The notes: generated by a model not told the origin, from the sequence alone. 64,000 nucleotides of DNA from JAVBNF01 sp031551725 (GCA_031551725.1 JAVBNF010000034.1:54343-118342), one strand, 5' to 3'. Counted from the stretch's first letter, positions 42,449 to 51,465 are shown. A program made the numbers and translations.

Positions 42449-42493
42449 GTAAGTAAGTAATTTGCTAATTTCCAGAAATTTGCTATATTTTTG
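42449..42493 (+). promoter_or_regulatory. Late promoter 3 (GTAA-box promoter)
   Basis: GTAAGTAAGTAATTT (42449-42463), 22 bp, TATTTTTG (42486-42493). It drives the scaffold-capsid-tail-lysis block. Confidence 0.8.
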
Positions 42494-42527
42494 TATCCTA
42501 TTTTAATCATTAAAACTTTTTTAAAAA

Positions 42528-42896
42528 ATGAGCAACTATATTAAGGTAACAGAAAAAGGACAATCGCCGATTGTCGTGCCGGCATCTAATCGTAAGTTCT
42601 ACGAAGAACGCAACGGAGCAAGCAAAGATGTTTACACGATTGAAGAACCGACAGAAGAAGAAATTGCAATGTTTTTTCCGGTAGCCAATTCGGGTAAAAA
42701 AGAATCTGCTTTGGATTCAAAAAAAGTAGTCGAGTTAGAAGAGAAAATCGGCACACTCGAAACCGAGCTTGCGGACAAAACAGAAGCATTGCAAGCAGAA
42801 AGTGATAAAAATGCCGAACAGACAAAGAAAATAGGCACACTCGAAACCGAGCTTGCGGAAGCTAAAAAACAAATCAAAGAACTTTCAAAAAAGTAA
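42528..42896 (+). CDS. Small coiled-coil head protein
   Basis: The 122-residue product has a short N-terminal beta domain (YIKVTEKGQSPIVVPASNRKFYEERN) resembling head-associated phage proteins and a C-terminal coiled coil. The heptads IGTLETELA occur twice, 28 residues apart, from a 26-bp exact DNA repeat (42750-42775 and 42834-42859). First gene of late block 3, 3 bp before the scaffold gene. Confidence 0.6.
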   Translation: MSNYIKVTEKGQSPIVVPASNRKFYEERNGASKDVYTIEEPTEEEIAMFFPVANSGKKESALDSKKVVELEEKIGTLETELADKTEALQAESDKNAEQTKKIGTLETELAEAKKQIKELSKK

Positions 42897-42899
42897 ACC

Positions 42900-43742
42900 A
42901 TGAAATTAGGAGATCTTCTCAATAACATTGCCGGCAAAGCCGGAAAACAAAACGACAAAGGTATTGTCGACTTGCTTTCAAAAGCAGACTTAATGAATGT
43001 AGAGGTTCAAGACGATGTCGCAAATGAACTTGTTACACAACTCATGACTGCGGACGGGGCAAAAAACAATGCCGATGTCAAAAAGCACTTTTTCGCTCAA
43101 GCCCTTAACGGCATTGATAGCGAAATCAATTCACTTGCCACAGAATTGGGCGTAGAATTCAAATCGGAAAACACGTACGATAGAATCCGTCTGCTTTCTG
43201 CCAAAATGAAAGAAGCGCAAACAAAACAATCGGGCGGAGATAAAGAGCAATACGAAACCCAAATCAAAGACTTGAACAATAAAATGGCCAAGTTGATTGA
43301 AGACCATGATAAGTCCGTTTTGGACTTACAAGGCAAGCACAATGATGAGATTACTGATTTCATGATCCAGTCGATGCTTTCCGGGAAGTCGTACGCGATG
43401 AAAGACCTGCCAATCGAAGCGAATGTGACCACAGCGAAAACGCTGTTAAGTCAAGAACTCGCAAAAAAAGGAGTGAAACTTGTACGTGAAAACGGCACGT
43501 TGAAATTGAAGCAATCGGGTGACACCAACCTCGATTATTACGATGAAGCACACAAAGCCGTTTCGTTTGAAGATTTCACTAACAGTGTTCTTGCAGCAAA
43601 CAAATTACTTGCTGTTTCTGCCCCTGCATCTGCACCGGGGAACACCACGCCCAAAACAATTATTCCGGGCGAACAACCAAACAACGCAAAAGGTTTAACA
43701 GCGGTTCAAAACTCGCTGGCCGATTTGCAACCAAATAACTAA
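42900..43742 (+). CDS. Scaffold-like head assembly protein
   Basis: The 280-residue product is helical and acidic, with a central coiled coil (about 115-150, YETQIKDLNNKMAKLIEDHDKSVLDL). A Pro/Ala/Asn-rich C-terminal end precedes the capsid gene by 6 bp. The composition and place are those of phage scaffold proteins (gp6/gp20-type). No protease motif was seen. Confidence 0.7.
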   Translation: MKLGDLLNNIAGKAGKQNDKGIVDLLSKADLMNVEVQDDVANELVTQLMTADGAKNNADVKKHFFAQALNGIDSEINSLATELGVEFKSENTYDRIRLLSAKMKEAQTKQSGGDKEQYETQIKDLNNKMAKLIEDHDKSVLDLQGKHNDEITDFMIQSMLSGKSYAMKDLPIEANVTTAKTLLSQELAKKGVKLVRENGTLKLKQSGDTNLDYYDEAHKAVSFEDFTNSVLAANKLLAVSAPASAPGNTTPKTIIPGEQPNNAKGLTAVQNSLADLQPNN

Positions 43743-43748
43743 AATAAA

Positions 43749-44840
43749 ATGAATTTAACTGGATTTGCACAAGCCTTAATTACCAACATTGGCTTGATTA
43801 TGGGGTTAAACGACCCTCAAATGAAAGTAACCCCTGTAGGGTTTACGAAAATGCTCTTAGACAACCCGACCCGTACCGAAATTGCCAACCTTAAAGAAAT
43901 CCGCAACGGTAAAGAGCGCGAGTTGAAAGTGCGCTACATGCAACGTGGAACGGAATCCGAAACCGTTACGACAGACGATTGCAATATTGAAATTTCTCCC
44001 GAGTGGAAAGAAACAACAATTGGCCGTCCGCTGTTTCGAAAATTAGGTATCTATATCTCTGATGATGATATGCGAAAATACCAAGACGAAGCTACTGCTA
44101 CGCTGTCTGCCGGTAATCCGTCTGCTCCGATGATGAATGCTCTTTTGCAAACTATCACTGTAAAGGCAAACGCTATTATTCAAGCTATGGATACCGATTT
44201 GGTATCTGCGATGTCTACTCGTTGGGGTGTAAACGCGGCTACTGGTGTAGCAACTCCAACAACGCTTAAATTTGGCGTAAACGGCGTAACATCTTTCGAT
44301 GATGGGTTTGTCAAATTGTTAAAACATTCTGAAATTAACGAAATCAACGGCAAGTTAAACGTTGTCGGCAACGGAATTTTCGGCAATGTAAACATTGCAA
44401 ATATCCTTAAAGCGGCTCCAGGTGCTAACGGATACGATATTGCCCGTGCTGTCCAATTTTACAACTTCTATAATGACAATAAAACAGCTTCTGCTTGGGG
44501 TACTAATCATTTTGGTGTTTTCTCGGAGGGCTCTGTAGGACTTGTGGATTTTAACCAATTTGTCGGGCCTTTCGCGGGAGAAAGAGGCGGATCGTTATTC
44601 TTTACGCTTCCGATTCCGATACAGCTCGCAAACGGTGAATTATCCTCGTTGGTATTGGATGCACAGCTTAAATATTTCGATTGCCCTACTAAAATCGGTG
44701 CAGAAACATATAAACGCGGATGGGTTATCTATCTCTCGAAATCGTTTGGCCTGTTTACAGCTCCGACAGATATGTATGCAGATGGCGATCCACTTAAAGG
44801 AACCAACGGATTGTTGCACTATATCGCAGCTAACGAATAG
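43749..44840 (+). CDS. Major capsid protein
   Basis: The 363-residue product follows the scaffold gene and is probably the major capsid protein. Segments fit HK97-type coat proteins: MKVTPVGFTKMLLDNPTRTEIANLK (in parts), a spine helix with SAPMMNALLQTITVKANAIIQAMDTDL, and the ends GRPLFRKLGIYISDDDM and TKIGAETYKRGWVIYLSKSFGLF. The call rests on gene order and length, because I cannot confirm the fold. Confidence 0.75.
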   Translation: MNLTGFAQALITNIGLIMGLNDPQMKVTPVGFTKMLLDNPTRTEIANLKEIRNGKERELKVRYMQRGTESETVTTDDCNIEISPEWKETTIGRPLFRKLGIYISDDDMRKYQDEATATLSAGNPSAPMMNALLQTITVKANAIIQAMDTDLVSAMSTRWGVNAATGVATPTTLKFGVNGVTSFDDGFVKLLKHSEINEINGKLNVVGNGIFGNVNIANILKAAPGANGYDIARAVQFYNFYNDNKTASAWGTNHFGVFSEGSVGLVDFNQFVGPFAGERGGSLFFTLPIPIQLANGELSSLVLDAQLKYFDCPTKIGAETYKRGWVIYLSKSFGLFTAPTDMYADGDPLKGTNGLLHYIAANE

Positions 44841-44842
44841 TT

Positions 44843-45343
44843 ATGTGTTTAGAAAAACTAATAGGAATATCAGAGGCAGGCGATAGCGGACTTTACGTTA
44901 CCGCCCTGCCCGGTATTTCTTTAGAAAACCTAAACAAAATAGCAGACAAGGCTGAACAGCAGGATGCTGACGGGGTTTTTAAGGATGTTCAGATACGTGT
45001 TCTTAATTCGTTTAGGAATGCTTTCACAGCAGAGATAAACGAATGTTACAAAATATCCGACCTTAAAATAATAAACACTCTTATCTGCGAAAACAAAGAT
45101 ATACTTGCGGTTGCTTTGTGGTACCTGTTTGGTGCCGAGATTATGGCAGAATGTTTAATGTCTAACCGCTTAAATCGCTACACCATGATCGACCGTAAGA
45201 AAGCGAAAGAACAACAAGAGTATTTCACACAAAAGTTCTACGAAGAACTAACCAACGCCGTAAAAGGAATAAATCCCAACGCTTCACTTCCGGAGCCAGT
45301 GGAACACAAAAGCCGAATTGTTACCGTTCAAGTAACGCCGTGA
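44843..45343 (+). CDS. Head-tail connector-like protein
   Basis: The 166-residue, mainly helical protein lies right after the capsid gene (2 bp), where head completion proteins of the gp6/gp15 type occur. It has MCLEKLIGISEAGDSGLYVTALPGISLENL (in parts), a start shared by neck proteins of many Bacteroidota phages. It overlaps the next gene by 4 bp. Confidence 0.6.
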   Translation: MCLEKLIGISEAGDSGLYVTALPGISLENLNKIADKAEQQDADGVFKDVQIRVLNSFRNAFTAEINECYKISDLKIINTLICENKDILAVALWYLFGAEIMAECLMSNRLNRYTMIDRKKAKEQQEYFTQKFYEELTNAVKGINPNASLPEPVEHKSRIVTVQVTP

Positions 45344-45927
45344 TAAACGCATCAACAAACTTCGACCAAGTACGTATTAGCATTGCAAGGAAAGTATCGG
45401 CTATCGACGCAGATAGAATTATGCGCACGGTAGCGATTTCGACACTTGCGACTGTTAAACGTCGTATCCATACTGACGGTTTGGCCTCTGACGGCAAATC
45501 TATTGGCACTTATTCAAAAGGTTACATGGTTGTAAGAACCGGAGCGTATAAGAATGCAGGTAGAACTTCAAAGGGTAAAAGCAAAGGCGCGTTAAAAAAC
45601 GCCGGCTACTACACAAAACAAGGCTTGTATTCTGATACAGCAACCCATAGAGTGAAAAAGTTTGGAAAGTTGAATTCTAATGAACGTGCCAGAATTAAAT
45701 ATAACCGCGACAACAATAAAAATGTTGTTTTGTCTTTAACCCGACAAATGGAAAGCGATATGTCAGTTATTGCAATTCCCGGAGGCTACGGCATCGGATA
45801 TCTCAACCCTCTCAACTTTAAGAAAGCAAGGTGGAATGAGGCTACTTATAAAAAACGGATATTTTCACTAACAAATAGCGAGCGAGAAACAGCATTATCG
45901 ATTGCCAAAAGCATGATGAACTTATGA
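45340..45927 (+). CDS. Virion morphogenesis/tail completion-like protein
   Basis: The 195-residue basic product has ISTLATVKRRIHTDGLASDGKSIGTYSKGYM and a C-terminal helix with ETALSIAKSMMNL. The style is that of phage virion morphogenesis or HK97 gp10-like proteins, which join head and tail. Overlapping frames link it to both neighbours. Confidence 0.65.
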   Translation: MINASTNFDQVRISIARKVSAIDADRIMRTVAISTLATVKRRIHTDGLASDGKSIGTYSKGYMVVRTGAYKNAGRTSKGKSKGALKNAGYYTKQGLYSDTATHRVKKFGKLNSNERARIKYNRDNNKNVVLSLTRQMESDMSVIAIPGGYGIGYLNPLNFKKARWNEATYKKRIFSLTNSERETALSIAKSMMNL

Positions 45928-46436
45928 TTGAACTATTTACAGATAAAGTTGATGAGGCTATCCTAAAAGAGGTGAAAAACACTCCTTTGGACAGATTAAA
46001 AGTATTTGGTTTGTCTACGCTTGCCATAAGACAAGACGATGAAGAAACCGCTACTCCGATCCTTATTGATAAGAACGGGGAGTACACCAGTGTTTTTGTC
46101 GATGACGATTTTCCTGCCGGCATCTATCAACGATTGATAAGCAAATCATACGTTCATGATAGTAAAAAAGGCTTTGGCGACAGAGCTCAAACAACTATAA
46201 ATTGCGAGATTTTGGTCGTTTGCTGGGGAATGATGAGCGAAACATCGGCCGAAGAACTTGAAATGTTGATTTTTAAGACACTTCCTAAAGAGGCCAGGTT
46301 AAGTTTTTCGGATTTCGATTCCAGACGGGTACTTGCCGGCGAAATACAGGGCTTTGATTTTGTGTTGCCTCCGGAAGTTTTCTTGTTTAGTTCTAAATAT
46401 ATCGTTCAAATGGTAATCAATCAAAATTGTATTTAA
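45924..46436 (+). CDS. Tail terminator-like protein
   Basis: The 170-residue product occupies the position of the tail terminator, just before the tail tube gene. It is alpha/beta (FGLSTLAIRQDDEE, TTINCEILVVCWG, SSKYIVQMVINQN). No motif proves the call; it is from order and length. Confidence 0.5.
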   Translation: MIELFTDKVDEAILKEVKNTPLDRLKVFGLSTLAIRQDDEETATPILIDKNGEYTSVFVDDDFPAGIYQRLISKSYVHDSKKGFGDRAQTTINCEILVVCWGMMSETSAEELEMLIFKTLPKEARLSFSDFDSRRVLAGEIQGFDFVLPPEVFLFSSKYIVQMVINQNCI

Positions 46437-46455
46437 AAATAAAAAAAACAAAATT

Positions 46456-47019
46456 ATGTCAGTTGTTTACAAAAGTTGCGAAGACGCAGCAGAGATTCCG
46501 GATTACAAAGCTAATCCATGCGGAGAATACGAACATGGTCGTATTCGTTCATTAGTGCTTATCAATGAGGGCACCGAAATAACAATCCCTATCACAGAGG
46601 AGACAATGGAAAGTGAATGGTTACAGGGTATTGAGGCTCGCGCTATTCGTATGATCCAAGAAGCAACAGGAACATTTGACGGAGGCACGCCGAAAATGAT
46701 TCCCGGGTTTGGTGATAAAAAAGAGGTGAAATCTGGTGATGACTATGTTGTAGTTGTCAAAGATCCAAACTTCACAGACAACGCCGATTTTTGGGCGAAA
46801 GCTGAAAAGAAAAAATGGAATATCGCTTTTCGGACAGAAACACAGTTATTCTATGTTGGAGACTCTGTCACACTGACGGCCAAATCGCCGATTGAAGAAG
46901 ATACCGAGTCTGTTGTCCAATGGAACATCGAACTCAAGTGGTTCTCTAAAAACAAACCAGTAATCACTCCGTTTAAAGCGATTAAAAAGTTTTTCACGGC
47001 TTTTGAATTGAGCAAGTAA
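46456..47019 (+). CDS. Major tail tube-like protein
   Basis: The 187-residue beta-rich product (SVVYKSCEDAAEIPDYKANPCGEYEH, WLQGIEARAIRMIQEATGTFDGG, SVVQWNIELKWFSKNKP) is followed by its own terminator, as expected for a highly expressed gene. Size and position fit a tail tube protein. Similarity was not tested. Confidence 0.6.
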   Translation: MSVVYKSCEDAAEIPDYKANPCGEYEHGRIRSLVLINEGTEITIPITEETMESEWLQGIEARAIRMIQEATGTFDGGTPKMIPGFGDKKEVKSGDDYVVVVKDPNFTDNADFWAKAEKKKWNIAFRTETQLFYVGDSVTLTAKSPIEEDTESVVQWNIELKWFSKNKPVITPFKAIKKFFTAFELSK

Positions 47020-47025
47020 ATTAAC

Positions 47026-47047
47026 AAAGCCCCTTTCGAGGGGCTTT
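47026..47047 (+). terminator. Hairpin after tail tube gene
   Basis: AAAGCCCC (47026-47033) and GGGGCTTT (47040-47047) form a perfect 8-bp stem around a 6-base loop, followed only by AAAATCTTTT. It may be a partial terminator that reduces downstream expression. Confidence 0.7.
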
Positions 47048-47060
47048 AAAATCTTTTGAG

Positions 47061-47426
47061 ATGAATATTTACCAAGGCGAGGATGTGCCGTTTGAATTAA
47101 AACTCTTTAAGGACAAAGAGAAAACGCAGGCTGTCAATTTAGACAACTTGGCGGGGTTGTATCTTTATTTCTTTACCGATAAATGCAGCGTTATAAAATT
47201 TTGCAAAGGTAGCAAATCCGGATATCAAACTCTTACAAAAGTTGATGCTTTTACATACAAGTGTAATCTCGAATCTTCACAAACAAAGACGCTGACACCG
47301 GGGACATTATTCGTAGAAGTAAATATTGCAGAAACAAACACAGATATCACAGACGGGAAGTTTAATTTAATCACGCGTTCAGTGGTCTGTCAATTACTTA
47401 ACTCTTCAATCAAATACGAGTCATGA
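47061..47426 (+). CDS. Hypothetical beta-rich virion protein
   Basis: The 121-residue product starts MNIYQGEDVPFELKLFKDKEKTQAVNL (in parts) and looks like an immunoglobulin-like sandwich (LAGLYLYFFTD, GTLFVEVNIAETNTD). It resembles BppU-like upper-baseplate N-terminal domains in tail fibre regions. Overlap of 4 bp with the collagen-like gene suggests a shared appendage. Confidence 0.55.
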   Translation: MNIYQGEDVPFELKLFKDKEKTQAVNLDNLAGLYLYFFTDKCSVIKFCKGSKSGYQTLTKVDAFTYKCNLESSQTKTLTPGTLFVEVNIAETNTDITDGKFNLITRSVVCQLLNSSIKYES

Positions 47427-47941
47427 CCGGGGAATTAAATAGTAAAAATTTGTATATAGAGATATCTTTTGGAATTAAAGGCGATATCGGGCCTCAAGGT
47501 CCTGAAGGAAGTATCGGTCCACAAGGAGTACAAGGCATTCAAGGACCTAAAGGCGATCCTCTTAAATACACAGATTTAACTCCTGCACAGAAGTTAGAGC
47601 TGAAAGGCCCCAAAGGTGATACGTTTAAATTTTCCGACTTAACTCCGGAGAACAAAACTGAACTAAAAGGCGATCCGGGGAAACCTTATCCTCTTAATTT
47701 TGGAAAAACTACAACGACTTCGTTTGATATTACTGAAAACGCATCGACCCTTGAAAACGGGCACTCATTTTTATATACAAGGGATACACCGGGCGTGGTG
47801 TATTTCAAAAATGGCTATCTCATTGACGGTTTAGATGTCGAAATAATCGTCGAAGAGAACGAAAAATTGCAGATAACGCTAATCAAGGACGTGAACGGCG
47901 ATGTGGCTTGTACTTATGCTTTGTACAGAAAAATAGTTTAG
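47423..47941 (+). CDS. Collagen-like fibre protein
   Basis: The 172-residue product has a collagen-like stretch at about 20-90 with Gly-X-Y triplets (GDIGPQGPEGSIGPQGVQG, GPKGDPL, GPKGDTF, GDPGKPY), interrupted twice by a YTDLTPAQKLELK-type spacer. The C-terminal beta domain would cap a trimer. It is probably a tail fibre or appendage component. Confidence 0.7.
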   Translation: MTGELNSKNLYIEISFGIKGDIGPQGPEGSIGPQGVQGIQGPKGDPLKYTDLTPAQKLELKGPKGDTFKFSDLTPENKTELKGDPGKPYPLNFGKTTTTSFDITENASTLENGHSFLYTRDTPGVVYFKNGYLIDGLDVEIIVEENEKLQITLIKDVNGDVACTYALYRKIV

Positions 47942-47942
47942 G

Positions 47943-48173
47943 ATGCTGTGGATACAGGCAAATAACAGGGTAATCAAACCCGTGTATATCGTTCCGCAAG
48001 TGCTGCGTGACCACAAAGGAGATCCGATCACGAATAATGGGCAAAAAATCTACGTGAATGGACGGAGCGAGGTTAGACCGATACGAATAGAGGCTGAACG
48101 TTTGTTATTTCCAAAGGATGCAGCTTCGGTGGATATTCTCTTGCAAGCAAAAAAATGGAAAGTAACAGAATAA
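47943..48173 (+). CDS. Hypothetical small virion-region protein
   Basis: The 76-residue basic product (LWIQANNRVIKPVYIVPQVLRDHKGDPI, in parts) follows the collagen-like gene by 1 bp. No family is recognised. The compact beta-rich sequence could be a small fibre-base protein. Confidence 0.5.
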   Translation: MLWIQANNRVIKPVYIVPQVLRDHKGDPITNNGQKIYVNGRSEVRPIRIEAERLLFPKDAASVDILLQAKKWKVTE

Positions 48174-48199
48174 AAAATACTTATAATAATTAAAAACAA

Positions 48200-48802
48200 A
48201 TGGAAAAACAAATTGGCTTTTTAGTCATTGACCCGGGACAAGGGAATGACAATGCAACCTTACAGGTTGGTGCAAGCGTTCACACAGGGCGTGTGGCACG
48301 CGAAAAAAAATTCAAAGTACGTGCGGCAGGAGTTCCCGACCGTGAAGTAACAGCAACGCAAGAAGCGAAAATAGAGTTTGTTGAAGTTAGCGGTATCTCT
48401 GTCGGTAAAGAGGGCGGAAATGTTACTCTTACAGGTAAATCGAACTCTTCAAAACTCACAATTGAAACGGGTTCAGGTGCAATCGAAGTTAATGCTCCGG
48501 CGACTTACAATCGTGGCGGTATTCAAGTAGCTTCCGGCGAAGCAATCCCCGGCGACCCGGGAGCAACGGAAGAGTTCGACTTCTCGGTTGAGTTCAGCGT
48601 GCCTGCCAATCCGGACGACATCGAAGCAAGCAAACAAGTGGTTGTTACCGCTAATGGCGGACAACAAGCAATTGCTGTTATCTCTCAAGCTGCTGGCGAT
48701 CCGGTATTGACGGTTGAACCTACTTCAATCGCAATTAATGCTAACGGAGATGCCGTGAGCGTGGCGATTACGTCTAACACTAATTGGGAAGTTGTCGAGT
48801 AA
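48200..48802 (+). CDS. Ig/BACON-like surface protein, upstream part
   Basis: The 200-residue product has beta domains with Bacteroidota Ig/BACON wording: VVVTANGGQQAIAVISQAAGDP, then VEPTSIAINANGDAVSVAITSNTNWEVVE. The last segment is the first half of a BACON-type domain and stops right after the typical W. The gene at 48802 continues with what reads as the second half. In crAss-like phages BACON domains are thought to help adhesion. It ends with TAATG overlap. Confidence 0.6.
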   Translation: MEKQIGFLVIDPGQGNDNATLQVGASVHTGRVAREKKFKVRAAGVPDREVTATQEAKIEFVEVSGISVGKEGGNVTLTGKSNSSKLTIETGSGAIEVNAPATYNRGGIQVASGEAIPGDPGATEEFDFSVEFSVPANPDDIEASKQVVVTANGGQQAIAVISQAAGDPVLTVEPTSIAINANGDAVSVAITSNTNWEVVE

Positions 48803-49050
48803 TGACTTTCTTTTGGGGCGACGGAACGAGTGACAAAATCACTCTTGGTATTAATGGGGGTACGGTGCTTATTAGCTCCACCCCCAACAATACCGGAAAA
48901 GTGCGGAACAAAGTATTAAAGTTTCGTGCTTCGGGTTGTGCAGACGTGAGTTTGCACATCTCACAAGAAGCAGGACAACAAGTAAGAATCCTGCGAAACT
49001 TTGCCGGAAAGGCGATTTTGAACAATGGTGAAAATATAAAACTCAACTAA
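48802..49050 (+). CDS. BACON-like domain, downstream part
   Basis: From the ATG at 48802 the product has 82 residues and contains KITLGINGGTVLISSTPNNTGKVRNKVLKF, then VSLHISQEAGQQ. A repeated-strand order ending in SQEAG is the second half of a BACON/Ig-like domain. The start overlaps the previous stop (TAATG), so translation is probably coupled. It may be a split domain or a frame-shifted fusion; no canonical slippery site was found. Confidence 0.55.
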   Translation: MTFFWGDGTSDKITLGINGGTVLISSTPNNTGKVRNKVLKFRASGCADVSLHISQEAGQQVRILRNFAGKAILNNGENIKLN

Positions 49051-49051
49051 G

Positions 49052-50581
49052 ATGAGCGAAATAGACGAAAAAGAATTAGACTTCGGCGGAGGAATGCGAG
49101 ATTACACACCCGAAGAAGTTAACGAGAATATCAAGTTGCTCGGAGCGAAAGAAGGGCAAACAGCCAAGGAATTACCACTCCCTTTGCTTGAGCAATATCT
49201 CGAGAGCCAACGCCCTATCGGCGAAACACGCACTTTGCTCAAGAATGCGCCATTTGCTGACGAGCGTTACCTCGAAGCAAAAGGACAGAAAGTGCCCGTG
49301 ACGGATTATCCGGATTTAGTGGGGATGTTGCCGGAAGAAATCATAGAAAACCACTACAGCAAGCAAGTGACACAGACGCAATCAACCCAAAATAAGCTGG
49401 CGTTCAGCAACCTTCCGGTTGTGTCATTTACAAGAGCATTTGATGGGGGTTCTCGAGCTGGACTCGTAGAGGCTTATATGAATAATGGAGACTGCTATCT
49501 TCGTGTACGCGAAGGGTCGAGGGTGTTTGACATATATACCGATGAGCTTGGTGCCGTGTTTCCTGTCTTCGCCCGAACTTTCCAAGATATCTTAACAATC
49601 GTTGCTTGGTCAGAAACACTCAATGGGAAAATATGTGTTATTAACGTTGATTTGACTAACGGTGGGACATCAGGTCAATTTAGAGATTTTAATTATAATG
49701 TAGGAAACGGCTGGTACGTAACAGGTAATCGTGACACCCTTGTCTGTCTGGAGTATCAATTTGCCTACAATGAAATAAACAATGGCGACCCATCTGTGTT
49801 GTCTATTGGGCATTCCGACAATGTGTCCATTGTTAACATAGGGGGCGAATCACTCCTTGCGATCGATTATTCTCGTTGGATCTTCAGTGATCACCATAAT
49901 AGTTTTTTCGATTTTGCTACGCGCATGTATAGTCCTAATCCTTACAGATACTGTACCTACAACGCTCCTTATTTCGATGAGTCTTATCAAGAGATATTAG
50001 TCCATCAGATTGACGAAGTTTCGAGGTTTTCGATGAGTGGACAATATTTAGGCGCTTTCGAAGAGCCTGCCGCATTTCAAGACTCCGATTGCAACGTTAT
50101 TTACGACTGCTATATAGAAAACAAAGAATATGTCATTGGAACAAATCGCATATTAGCAAACAGAATGGCTGCGTGTGGACTATTCATTAACACAAACAAG
50201 AACGCAGATGTAAACGATGCTACTTATAGAAGCCTTGCGGTTTTGAACACTTTGTTTTTCACTGCTGTACCGCAGTTAAACCTTGTCACTTTTTCTAACG
50301 GAAAGAAAAAGGTAACAGGCGTTATTGGTTATGATGGAGAGGTAAATGTGATAACGATTCCCGAACTTCCGCTTCCAACTCTATATATAAACGATATTTA
50401 CTTGGATGATTTTGCATGGAGCGAAAATTCAGCCTTCGGCGCAATATGCCCATCAACAAGCATTGGGGCCGATCCTTTTAACACGGAGTTTGATAGTCTT
50501 TACTATACAAAAGGAAGTCATTCGATTCTTGTGCCAAACTTATCAACTAGCTCAACAAAAACTTTTATAAAATCTAAATAA
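49052..50581 (+). CDS. Putative tail fibre/receptor-binding protein
   Basis: The 509-residue product has an N-terminal acidic segment (DEKELDFGGGMRDYTPEE), a helix (LPLPLLEQYLESQRPIGETRTL) and a large beta-rich C-terminal part with many aromatic residues. Its place between the Ig-like genes and a tail-fibre-assembly-like gene favours a receptor-binding protein. No known domain is recognised. Confidence 0.6.
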   Translation: MSEIDEKELDFGGGMRDYTPEEVNENIKLLGAKEGQTAKELPLPLLEQYLESQRPIGETRTLLKNAPFADERYLEAKGQKVPVTDYPDLVGMLPEEIIENHYSKQVTQTQSTQNKLAFSNLPVVSFTRAFDGGSRAGLVEAYMNNGDCYLRVREGSRVFDIYTDELGAVFPVFARTFQDILTIVAWSETLNGKICVINVDLTNGGTSGQFRDFNYNVGNGWYVTGNRDTLVCLEYQFAYNEINNGDPSVLSIGHSDNVSIVNIGGESLLAIDYSRWIFSDHHNSFFDFATRMYSPNPYRYCTYNAPYFDESYQEILVHQIDEVSRFSMSGQYLGAFEEPAAFQDSDCNVIYDCYIENKEYVIGTNRILANRMAACGLFINTNKNADVNDATYRSLAVLNTLFFTAVPQLNLVTFSNGKKKVTGVIGYDGEVNVITIPELPLPTLYINDIYLDDFAWSENSAFGAICPSTSIGADPFNTEFDSLYYTKGSHSILVPNLSTSSTKTFIKSK

Positions 50582-50587
50582 AAAAAC

Positions 50588-51022
50588 ATGAAAACAGTAA
50601 AAGGCTACATTTACAGCTTGATGACAGGCGGAGCACGCTTTGTCGAACTCGAAAAAGGCAACGAACCGGAAAACTTTATCGAACACGAAAAAATCGAAGT
50701 TCCGGAAGGCAAACGTGTTATCATCGTCAAGGACGAAAGCGGGCAACCTACCGGAGTAACTATCGAGGATATTCCGAATTATAAAACTCCGCTTGAGATC
50801 CGAAAAGAGCAAAAACGTATTCAGCGCGATATGAAAATTCGCAATATCGAATGGCTTACTTCTCGACACATGCAAGAACAAGCGCTCGGCATCCCTACCA
50901 CGCTCATAGATGCGCAATACATGGAAGTATTGAATTATATTCAAGCCTTGCGCGACGTAACTAAGCAACCTTCGTTTGAGGCGGAAGGTAACGTTGAGTT
51001 TCCGGAAGAATTGAAATTCTAA
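50588..51022 (+). CDS. Tail fibre assembly-like protein
   Basis: The 144-residue product has an N-terminal beta part, then a helical end with MEVLNYIQALRDVTKQPSFEAEGNVEFPEEL. The (Y/L)IQALRD(V/I)T-Q-x-F-x-x-x-V-x-(F/W)P pattern is typical of tail fibre assembly and XkdW-like proteins. It follows the fibre gene by 6 bp. Confidence 0.65.
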   Translation: MKTVKGYIYSLMTGGARFVELEKGNEPENFIEHEKIEVPEGKRVIIVKDESGQPTGVTIEDIPNYKTPLEIRKEQKRIQRDMKIRNIEWLTSRHMQEQALGIPTTLIDAQYMEVLNYIQALRDVTKQPSFEAEGNVEFPEELKF

Positions 51023-51024
51023 TA

Positions 51025-51465
51025 ATGGATACAACGCGCATACTAAAAACAGGAGCCACAACGTTAGTGGTGGGAGAAATAACAAGTTTTCTTTCTCCGC
51101 TGACGTGGTTCTTTGTCTTTGCGGGAATCATTATCCTTGTAGATTTAAACTTTGGGGTTAAAGCGGCGAAAAAACGCGGCGAAACCGTGCGCTTTTCAAG
51201 AGCGTGGCGAAGGACTATCGGAAAAGCAGCGGATTACGTTTGTTGGATTTTGCTTGCCGGCAGTTTTGAAATCGCAATAGGTAAACCGTTGTCGATACCT
51301 GTAACTTCGGTTATAATCCTGCTTGTTATTTTCGGACTTGAAATAAACTCTTGCTTTTCAAATTATTTTGAGTACAGAGGCACAAAGATTAAAATCAATA
51401 TTTTTAAATGGATCGGCGGAAAGACTGATATTATTGAAATCGAAAACACAGAGAATAAAGAATGA
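51025..51465 (+). CDS. Phage holin
   Basis: The 146-residue product has three likely transmembrane segments (about 25-42, 64-84, 90-112) and a charged C-terminus (ENTENKE). It sits 2 bp after the fibre assembly gene and overlaps the lysozyme gene by 4 bp, the standard holin-endolysin order. It should form inner-membrane lesions that release the lysozyme. Confidence 0.75.
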   Translation: MDTTRILKTGATTLVVGEITSFLSPLTWFFVFAGIIILVDLNFGVKAAKKRGETVRFSRAWRRTIGKAADYVCWILLAGSFEIAIGKPLSIPVTSVIILLVIFGLEINSCFSNYFEYRGTKIKINIFKWIGGKTDIIEIENTENKE

